NCBI GenBank assembly: GCA_052388135.1
Contig: JBQTIM010000209.1
Location: 1-31,542 of the forward strand
Source of the DNA: JBQTIM01 sp052388135
GTDB lineage: Bacteria > Elusimicrobiota > Elusimicrobia > FEN-1173
DNA length: 31,542 nt
Direction of reading: 5' to 3'
This document shows positions 1 to 5,390 of this stretch, piece after piece. The notes under the pieces are model-generated. The model was not told where the DNA came from, did not search any database, and was given only the letters and a program-made list of their open reading frames with translations. The number at the start of each line of letters is the position of its first letter. The stretch's first letter is position 1. Both the position numbers and the translations under genes were made by a program.

Positions 1-156
1 CTATGTAAGCGACGAGCGACGCAGCCGCCGCCCAAAAGCGCCCCGGCCCTTCGGGGAGGCCCATCTTCGGGCGATTTCTTCGTTGCTCGTCGGTTACAGA
101 GCCACAGCTCTGCGCCCTCCTCGCGCCTCGAAATCGCCTCAAATCCGGGCCTCCCA
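1..156. repeat. Dispersed hairpin repeat, family A, copy 1 (cut by window start)
   Basis: This stretch matches the interior of the element at 4408-4718. Shared blocks include ctatgtaag at the left, gacgagcgacg, ccgccgcccaaa, cgttgctcgtcggtt, ctcgcgcct and gggcctcc in the same order. A hairpin with arms AGAGC/GCTCT sits at about 103-117, exactly where the other copy has a different hairpin. The left end lies outside the window, so terminal repeats cannot be checked here. No coding potential is evident. Confidence 0.75.
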
Positions 157-210
157 ATTAGGACATAATTTAGGCAGGCATCAATAAGCCTGGTTTACGC
201 CGCGCTTTTT

Positions 211-717
211 ATGGCGGCGGGGCGGACCGCCGCCCTATGGATTTTGGGAACATTGTCGGCGGCCGCGGCCGTTTTGGAGGCGGTCCGGCTGGCCCGTCCC
301 AGGGTCAACCAGGCCCTGGTGGGGCTTTTCGGCGGAATTCACCGCGAGCATGAGATCAGGCGGCCGTCGGGGATTCTGTGGACCCTGCTGGGATGCTTCC
401 TCACGGTGCTGACGGTGGGGCGGGCGGACGCGGCGGCGGCGGGCCTCCTGTATCTGGCGCTGGGGGACGCGGCCGCGGGTCTGGCGGGGCACGCCTGGGG
501 GCGTCCTTTGTTCCGCGGGAAAAGTTTGGCCGGGGGCGCGGCGTGCTTCCTCACGTGCTGGATCGTCGGCCTTGCGGCCCTGCGGGCGCCGTTCACAGCG
601 GCGGACGCGGCCTGGGCCGCCCTGGCCGCCGCGCTGATTGAATTTTTCACCCCGCCGCCCAACGACAATTTATGGATGCCCCTGCTGTCGGGCTGGACGT
701 TGATGCTGCTGCTTTGA
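211..717 (+). CDS. Dolichol/phytol/diacylglycerol-kinase-like membrane protein, probably N-terminally truncated
   Basis: This is a 168-residue, strongly hydrophobic protein with several membrane segments. It carries patterns of the CTP-dependent polyprenol/phytol kinase family: GDAAAGLAGHAWG followed by a KSLAGG motif in the middle, and the C-terminal block EFFTPPPNDNLWMPLLSG, which resembles the family's E-(x)n-DDN-x-x-x-P signature. Family members normally begin with an RK..H segment and one more membrane helix, absent here. The frame stays open upstream of the ATG (residues reading SLVYAALF) to a TAA at 166-168, just beyond the family A repeat, so the repeat may have removed the original 5' end. 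No good ribosome site precedes the ATG. The likely role is phosphorylation of a lipid alcohol in the inner membrane; activity is uncertain. Confidence 0.6.
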   Translation: MAAGRTAALWILGTLSAAAAVLEAVRLARPRVNQALVGLFGGIHREHEIRRPSGILWTLLGCFLTVLTVGRADAAAAGLLYLALGDAAAGLAGHAWGRPLFRGKSLAGGAACFLTCWIVGLAALRAPFTAADAAWAALAAALIEFFTPPPNDNLWMPLLSGWTLMLLL

Positions 718-799
718 ACGGGGCCGTCTCGGCGAACGAAGAGCGCGGAACGCGCCCCGTTCCCGCCCCCCGCCGGCGGGGAGGCGGTGCCGCCCGGGC

Positions 800-1549
800 C
801 TACTCCGGCGCGGCCTCTTTCTTCACGGGCGTGAGGATGATCTCCACGCGCCGGTTTTGGGATCGGCCGGCCTCGGTGTCGTTGGCGGCCACCGGGTCGT
901 AGAAGGCCCGTCCCACCGCCAGAAGCCGCCCGGGCTCCAGCCCGCCTTCGTCGTGAAGGAAACGAACCACGGACGTGGCGCGCGCCGTGGAGAGCTCCCA
1001 GTTCGTGGGGAATTTCTTGCGGATGGAGGCGCCCAGCGGGCGGTCGTCGGTGTGCCCCCGCACCTGGATGTCGTGGCCGTGCATCTGTTTCAGCGACTCG
1101 GCCACCTTCTTCAGCGACTTTCGGCCGTTGGTCTTGATGACGTCGCTCCCCGAGTCGAAAAGGATCTTGTCCACGAAAGTCACCTTGAGGCTGTCCCGCA
1201 ATTTCTGGATGCGGATGGTTTTATCGTCGATCTCGGTCTTCAGGCTCTCTTCCATTTCCCGCTGGGCTTGGTCCAGCTCCGCCAGGCGGGCCTTGGCTTC
1301 CTGGAGCTCGCGGGTGGCCAGCTCCAGCGCCTCGTCCTTGGCCCTGAGCTCCGCGCCCCTGGCCTCGAGCTCCGGCTTCAAACCCTGCAGTTCGGCCAGG
1401 GAAGACTTCGTCGCGCCCAACTCGCCGCGGGCGGCGGCCAGCTCGGCCCGCGTCCGGTTCAAATCGCTCTGGGACTGCTGGTAATGTTTTTTCGAAACGC
1501 AGCCCGCCGCCAGTCCCGCCGCCAGCAAGAACAAACCGATTTTTTTCAT
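800..1549 (-). CDS. OmpA-family peptidoglycan-associated lipoprotein with coiled coil
   Basis: The 249-residue protein starts with a lipoprotein signal ending LAAG-C, with Cys17 as the lipidation site. Residues about 25-115 are Glu/Ala/Arg/Leu-rich heptads, a likely coiled coil. The C-terminal half is an OmpA/MotB peptidoglycan-binding domain with FDSGSDVIK, VRGHTDDRPL, ELSTARATSVVRFL and GRSQNRRVEI. The protein would link the outer membrane to the cell wall. The start is supported by AAGGAGG a few bases upstream of the ATG. It is divergent from the gene at 1651 and convergent with the kinase-like gene. The coiled coil makes it longer than Pal; it could also be a motility or envelope-spanning spacer. 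The domain call is firm, the specific role is not. Confidence 0.88.
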   Translation of the reverse strand: MKKIGLFLLAAGLAAGCVSKKHYQQSQSDLNRTRAELAAARGELGATKSSLAELQGLKPELEARGAELRAKDEALELATRELQEAKARLAELDQAQREMEESLKTEIDDKTIRIQKLRDSLKVTFVDKILFDSGSDVIKTNGRKSLKKVAESLKQMHGHDIQVRGHTDDRPLGASIRKKFPTNWELSTARATSVVRFLHDEGGLEPGRLLAVGRAFYDPVAANDTEAGRSQNRRVEIILTPVKKEAAPE

Positions 1550-1650
1550 GACGCCTCCTTGAATGCCTTCTTATGTGTTATCAGTTTGCGCCGCGGGGGA
1601 CAAGCCCGCCGGGCTTAAAAATTCTAATATAGGACGGAGCGGAGGAAACC

Positions 1651-1953
1651 ATGGAACCCAAAAATTTGGAGATCGTCTGCCCCGGCTGCCAGGGCGCGCT
1701 GACCGTGGATCCGGAAAGCGGCGCCGTGCTCATGCACCGCCCGCCGGCGAAGACGGGGCCCAAAGGCGACCTGCTGGAGGCCGCGCGCGCCCTGAAGGAG
1801 GAAGCCGGCCGCCGCGAGGAGGCCTTCCGCAAGTCCCTCGAGGCGGAAAAGAACAAGGGCGGCACTTTGAAGAAAAAATTCGACGAAGCCCTGCGCCGCG
1901 CCCGCGAGAACCCCGACGAAGCTCCGCCGCCGCGCGAGATCGATTTGGATTGA
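1651..1953 (+). CDS. Small CxxC protein with charged coiled-coil tail, unknown function
   Basis: This 100-residue protein has an N-terminal CPGC knuckle (residues 10-13), a GALTVDPESG turn and then a highly charged Lys/Glu/Arg helix from about residue 38 to 88. Only one CxxC pair is visible, so a zinc site would need dimerisation or other ligands. The start is well supported by GGAGG shortly before the ATG. It ends two bases before the rhodanese gene and probably shares its transcript with the rhodanese and YgfZ-like genes. Proteins of this style occur widely as hypothetical zinc-ribbon-like proteins; no function is assigned. Confidence 0.75.
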   Translation: MEPKNLEIVCPGCQGALTVDPESGAVLMHRPPAKTGPKGDLLEAARALKEEAGRREEAFRKSLEAEKNKGGTLKKKFDEALRRARENPDEAPPPREIDLD

Positions 1954-1955
1954 CC

Positions 1956-2336
1956 ATGGACCATTCGCCGGGATTTTTGAAGCTGGTGGAAGAGGCCAAG
2001 AGCCGGGTGCGGGAGATTTCCGTGGCTGAAGTGTTGGCCCATCGGGCCGCCGGGCGCCCGTTCCTTCTTGTGGACGTGCGCGAGGAATCGGAATGGGCCC
2101 GGGGCCGCGCAACCGGCGCCGCGCACCTGGCGCGGGGCGTTCTCGAGCGCGACATCGAGCGCCTGGAGCCCGACCCGGCCGCTGAAATCGTCCTTTATTG
2201 CGGAGGCGGGTTCCGGTCGGCCCTGGCGGCGGACAGCTTGCAGAAGATGGGCTACAAAAACGTTTGGTCCCTGGCGGGCGGGTGGCGGGCCTGGACGGAA
2301 GCCGCCGCGCCCGTGGAGAGCCCGGCGCGGCCGTGA
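1956..2336 (+). CDS. Single-domain rhodanese-like sulfurtransferase
   Basis: The 126-residue protein is one rhodanese domain: VDVREESEW near residue 30, GAAHLARG, and the active-site loop LYCGGGFRS with catalytic Cys82, followed by ADSLQKMGYKNVWSLAGGWRAW. The Cys loop has the six-residue length typical of sulfur-accepting rhodaneses rather than phosphatases. It has no signal peptide and is expected to be cytosolic, moving persulfide sulfur. Its stop codon overlaps the GTG start of the next gene (GTGA), so the two are probably translationally coupled. The pairing with a YgfZ-like protein, which is linked to Fe-S cluster maintenance, fits a sulfur/iron-sulfur role. Confidence 0.9.
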   Translation: MDHSPGFLKLVEEAKSRVREISVAEVLAHRAAGRPFLLVDVREESEWARGRATGAAHLARGVLERDIERLEPDPAAEIVLYCGGGFRSALAADSLQKMGYKNVWSLAGGWRAWTEAAAPVESPARP

Positions 2337-3364
2337 CTTTGCGGCCGCTTCCCTTGCGCGCCCTGCACGCCGCAGGGGGCGCCGCCTTCGGGCCGTCGGG
2401 GGAATGGGAAGTTCCCCTCCGCTACGAGGACCCCGCCGCCGAGGCCCAGGCCGCCCGCGCCGCCGCCGGCCTGGCGGACTTGAGCCATTTCGGCCGTTTC
2501 GTTTTCAAAGGCCCGGACCGGGCGGAGTTCCTCCACGGCCTGCTGACCAGCGATGTGAAGGGCCTGGCGTCCGGGCGCGGACAGCCTTCCTGCCTCCTCA
2601 CCCCCAAAGGAAAAGTGACGGCCGATTTTTCCCTCTACAACCGCGGCGACGATTTCCTGGCAGTCGTTCCCCCGGAAGCGGCCCCCGCCCTGCCGGCGGC
2701 TCTGGGCAAATATCTTCCCCTCAGCGACACCGTTTTGGAAGCCCCGGACGCGGGCTCGTTTTACCTGCAAGGCCCGCGAAGCGCGGACGTCCTTTCGAAA
2801 GTTTTTCAAAAACATCCCCGCGCGGGAGAATGCGTGGAAGCTGCCTGGGAAGGACGCTCTTTTTCCCTTCTTTCTTATCCGGCCCTGAAACCGGCGGGAA
2901 CTCTCATCCTCTTCCCCACCGACGCCGGCGCGAAGATTTGGCACGCCCTCCTCGCCGCCGGGCGCGAGGCGGGCTTGAAACCGCTGGGAGCCGAGGCCCT
3001 GGAAGAACTCTGGCTGGAAGCCGGCGCGCCGCCGGCGGCGGCTTATCGGGAGATGGAGCTTTACCCGTCGGAGATCGGGCTGGACCAAGCGGTCAACAAC
3101 GAGAAGGGCTGTTATTTGGGGCAGGAAGCCGTGGCCCGCCTGCGGACCCACGGCCGCGCCAAGCACGCCCTGGCGCGTTTGAAAGTGGAGGAAGCGGCGG
3201 CGGGCGCCGGCGTTTTTCTGAAGGATGAGGCGGTGGGAAAAATCGTGGCCGCGGCGCGGCCGGCCGGCGGAGGAATGCAGGCGCGGGCCGTGATCCGGGC
3301 CGACCTCAACATCCCGGGCACCGACCTCAGCGTGAACGGCAGGCCGGCGCAGGTTCTTGGCTGA
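2333..3364 (+). CDS. ygfZ: YgfZ/GcvT-like folate-binding protein (Fe-S cluster maintenance)
   Basis: The 343-residue protein has the GcvT-like fold pattern: an N-terminal block LSHFGRFVFKGPDRAEFLHGLLTSDV, then LLTPKGKVTADF, and the diagnostic YgfZ signature KGCYLGQE near residues 258-265, followed by RLRTHG. YgfZ proteins bind tetrahydrofolate and support assembly or repair of some Fe-S enzymes, including tRNA-modifying MiaB. The GTG start overlaps the rhodanese stop by 4 bp, and an in-frame extension further upstream would run through the rhodanese gene, so it is rejected. The C-terminal barrel (KHALARLKVEE to the end) is complete. The alternative is a true aminomethyltransferase, but the Cys signature and lack of other gcv genes argue against it. 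Confidence 0.88.
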   Translation: MTLRPLPLRALHAAGGAAFGPSGEWEVPLRYEDPAAEAQAARAAAGLADLSHFGRFVFKGPDRAEFLHGLLTSDVKGLASGRGQPSCLLTPKGKVTADFSLYNRGDDFLAVVPPEAAPALPAALGKYLPLSDTVLEAPDAGSFYLQGPRSADVLSKVFQKHPRAGECVEAAWEGRSFSLLSYPALKPAGTLILFPTDAGAKIWHALLAAGREAGLKPLGAEALEELWLEAGAPPAAAYREMELYPSEIGLDQAVNNEKGCYLGQEAVARLRTHGRAKHALARLKVEEAAAGAGVFLKDEAVGKIVAAARPAGGGMQARAVIRADLNIPGTDLSVNGRPAQVLG

Positions 3365-3465
3365 ACGCCGCCGCCGGCCGCCCATCGACACGCCGGGCCG
3401 GCCGGAGCGCCGAAAGAGACTCGCGTCCAACGCCGCGCGCCAGACGCATCTTGGCTTCAACGAGT

Positions 3466-3567
3466 CGTCCTACCGGCGAAGACCGGTGCCCCGGCGTCTA
3501 AGAATCAAACGGCCCGCCGCTGGAAAGCCCGTGTCACGGCCTGGATCCCGGTTCTCATCGCGGTGAG
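3466..3567. repeat. Degenerate palindromic repeat of the 'gtcattccggcgaa...cctggatc' style
   Basis: The left part reads tcgtcctaccggcgaagacc and the right part cctggatcccggttctcatc. These look like decayed halves of a common bacterial intergenic palindrome that encloses about 40 bp. No gene is visible between 3365 and 3759, which holds this repeat and the next one. Confidence 0.35.
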
Positions 3568-3618
3568 ATAAAAGACGAGCTCGCGTGTTGTGCGTCAAAA
3601 GTCCTTCGATTTATCCGC

Positions 3619-3732
3619 CTGTCATTGCGAGCCGAGGCGAAGCAATCCCAGCTTTCAGAGCCCGAAGAATGGTTTCTGCGCCGACGAAATCTGGGATTGC
3701 TTCGTCGCAAACAACGCTCCTCGCAATGACAG
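3619..3732. repeat. REP-like palindrome, family B, copy 1
   Basis: The left arm reads ctgtcattgcgag..ggcgaagcaatcccag and the right arm ctgggattgcttcgtcgc...ctcgcaatgacag. The outer 13 bp and the inner 15 bp are near-perfect inverted repeats. The same family recurs at 26262-26381 and 27651-27872. This copy lies between the ends of the YgfZ-like gene and the DUF5335-like gene and could act as a strong RNA hairpin between converging transcripts. Confidence 0.85.
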
Positions 3733-3759
3733 ACGTAGAGAAGCGCCGGACGCACCGCG

Positions 3760-4161
3760 TTAGAACGCCCCGGCGGGCAGGGGCAGGATGTCGGCCGCCG
3801 GCTCCTCCACGGTTTCGGGCACGGCCGAAACCCGGAACCGCACCAGGGTGGTCATGCCGCCGTCGGCGTCCACGCGCAGGCCTTGGTGGACGCCCTCGGC
3901 GTTCAGCTGCAGCAACAAGCGGCGGGGTTTGGCGATGCGGTGTGTGAGATGATAGGGAGGTTCGCCGGCGCTCACCTGCACGGTTTCCTCCCGGTCGCCC
4001 CGAAGGTCCGCTTCCACGGCGGCCAAAGCCATGTCCCGCACCACCGTGCGGATCACCCCGTCCTCCAGCACTTCAATGGTGGCCGGCCAGCCGCGATGGA
4101 GGCGGCTGAAGCTCTCGCAAAACGAAACCCACAGGTCCCGGGGGATTTCCTGCGTCCACAT
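3760..4161 (-). CDS. DUF5335-like protein
   Basis: The 133-residue soluble protein opens with EIPRDLWVSFCESFSRLHRGW and TIEVLEDG, then DMALAAVEADLRGD, HLTHRIAKP and DGGMTTLVRFR. This order of motifs matches my recollection of the DUF5335 family, whose function is unknown. AAGGAGG lies just upstream of the ATG, making the start secure. It is divergent from the 43-residue gene at 4266, sharing an AT-rich promoter region (tatatactag, 4218-4227). Confidence 0.7.
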   Translation of the reverse strand: MWTQEIPRDLWVSFCESFSRLHRGWPATIEVLEDGVIRTVVRDMALAAVEADLRGDREETVQVSAGEPPYHLTHRIAKPRRLLLQLNAEGVHQGLRVDADGGMTTLVRFRVSAVPETVEEPAADILPLPAGAF

Positions 4162-4265
4162 GGAAGCCTCCTTCAGAGGCCCGAATTTTCGAGGGAGAAA
4201 GCGGGAAGCGTCTTCTTATATACTAGTGCGCAAGGCCCGGATCGTCAAGCGGGGAGGAGCGGCCC

Positions 4266-4397
4266 ATGGGCATTTACGACCGCGATTATATGAAAGAACC
4301 GCCTTCCGGCGGCGCGCCGCGGCCGCCCTGGGGGACGGTGTTCGTCGTCCTCATGCCGGCGGCGCTGCTGGCTCTGGCGCTTCTGCGGTCGCGGTGA
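4266..4397 (+). CDS. 43-residue single-span membrane microprotein (MGIYDRDY motif)
   Basis: The short frame encodes MGIYDRDYMKEPP, a Gly/Pro-rich linker, then a hydrophobic helix from about residue 23 to 41 ending RSR. GGGGAGG sits 8 bp before the ATG and a TATACT hexamer lies at 4219-4224. The N-terminal MGIYDRDY is a motif I associate with the amino ends of several bacterial membrane-associated proteins, such as rhomboid-like and retropepsin-like ones, so this may be a stand-alone version of that tag. The predicted topology is a positively charged end inside. The gene ends 10 bp before the MITE-like element. Function is unknown. Confidence 0.65.
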   Translation: MGIYDRDYMKEPPSGGAPRPPWGTVFVVLMPAALLALALLRSR

Positions 4398-4407
4398 AGG
4401 CGCGGGC

Positions 4408-4718
4408 AGTGTTGTGACCGGATATTTAGCGACGTTATGGCCGGGCGAGTTTGGAGCGCCGGCAAGGAGCCGAGGAGCGCGCATAGCCATGGCTATGTAA
4501 GCTACGAGCGACGCGGCCGCCGCCCAAAGGCGCCCGGCCCCCTCTACGAATCGCCTCGCCAAAGCGAGGCGAATATTCATGGGAAGGGGAGGCCCGATTC
4601 CGGCCGATTTCGTCGTTGCTCGTCGGTTGCATGGAATCACCATGCGCCCTTCTCGCGCCTAGAAATCGGCTCAGACCCGGGCCTCCATAACATCGCTAAA
4701 TATCCGGTCACAACACTA
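4408..4718. mobile_element. MITE-like element with 33-bp terminal inverted repeats (family A, copy 2)
   Basis: The ends 4408-4440 and 4685-4717 are inverted repeats of 33 bp with one mismatch (agtgttgtgaccggatattt at the left, its complement at the right). GGGC occurs at 4404-4407 and again at 4719-4722, a candidate 4-bp target duplication. The interior holds several hairpins: catagccatggctatg at 4482-4497, cgcctcgc/gcgaggcg at about 4551-4571, and gcatggtgattccatgc at 4628-4644. It encodes no protein, so mobilisation would need a transposase elsewhere. The interior is shared with copy 1 at 1-156, but the flanking ends there differ. Confidence 0.75.
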
Positions 4719-5144
4719 GGGCGAGACGGCGCGCGGAAGCGCGGCGTCGGCGGCCGGTTTCTCCCTCAGGAGCGGATCGGCCACCTGCAGGCGATTGTCC
4801 ACCCGCGCGGCTCCGGCGAATTTGGCGGCCTGGTTGCCCACGGCGTCTTTTTCCCCCTGGCTGCCCACGTAGCCGTCCAGCGTGACGCGGCCCTGGTCGG
4901 CCCGGATGCGCACGCCGGCCGCCGACGCGGAAAGCGCCCGGTCGGCCGAGAGCGACAGGCGTATGCGCTCGGCCAGGAGCCGGTCCTGGTGCGTGGCCCC
5001 CTGGTCCGGCGGAGGAAGGGCGGCGCGGCCCGGGCCCGGAGAGGGCGCCGTGGCGGCCGCGTGGTCGTAAGCCCCCGCGGTTTGGGCGGCCGCCGGCGGC
5101 GAAGCCGCCAGCAGGACCGCCGCCGCCCAGCCCGCCCGATTCAA
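4716..5144 (-). CDS. Exported BON-domain protein
   Basis: The 142-residue product begins with a signal-peptide-like segment (NRAGWAAAVLLAASPPAAA) and ends with one BON domain: LAERIRLSLSADRAL, VRIRADQGRVTLDGYVGSQGEKDAV, ARVDNRLQV. BON domains bind phospholipid or envelope surfaces and occur in osmotic-stress periplasmic proteins. No ATG is suitably placed; a TTG overlaps the stop of the YHS gene (TTGA), placing the signal peptide at the N-terminus, and is preferred over a longer frame that would start in charged residues. The TAG stop is built partly from the terminus of the MITE-like element, so the original C-terminus may have been different. Confidence 0.75.
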   Translation of the reverse strand: MNRAGWAAAVLLAASPPAAAQTAGAYDHAAATAPSPGPGRAALPPPDQGATHQDRLLAERIRLSLSADRALSASAAGVRIRADQGRVTLDGYVGSQGEKDAVGNQAAKFAGAARVDNRLQVADPLLREKPAADAALPRAVSP

Positions 5145-5302
5145 AGCCCCGCCGTCTGCACCGAGTAGCGCGAAGGGTCCGCGTCGAATTTTTCCTTGCA
5201 CATCGAGCAGCAGAAGTAATAATTCTGCCCCTCGTGTTCGCTGACGCCGATGGCTTCTTCGCGGTCGATTTCCATTCCGCAGACCGGATCTTTCGTCATC
5301 AT
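5141..5302 (-). CDS. YHS-domain metal-binding small protein
   Basis: This 53-residue frame is a minimal YHS domain: MMTKDPVCGMEID with Cys8, then YYFCCSMCKEKFDADPSRY with Cys31, Cys32 and Cys35. YHS domains are found in heavy-metal ATPases and as stand-alone metal-binding proteins. AGGAGG stands just before the double ATG. The stop overlaps the TTG of the BON gene, which supports translational coupling. It follows the debranching-enzyme gene by 88 bp, so it may have its own promoter. Its metal is unknown. Confidence 0.88.
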   Translation of the reverse strand: MMTKDPVCGMEIDREEAIGVSEHEGQNYYFCCSMCKEKFDADPSRYSVQTAGL

Positions 5303-5390
5303 AACTTCCTCCTTTTGCGATTGGGTCCATTCCCGCCGGCTGCCCCGTTGTCGTCCCGGCGCCCGCGGACGGGACGCCCGCGCGGCGCGT

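Noticed and set aside
2198..2332. Upstream extension of the YgfZ-like protein
   Set aside because: It would lie entirely inside the rhodanese gene in another frame; the GTGA overlap start gives the normal length.
3619..3732. Palindromic repeats as a possible CRISPR array
   Set aside because: The repeats are single palindromes with unequal spacing and coding overlap, without regular repeat-spacer units or cas genes.
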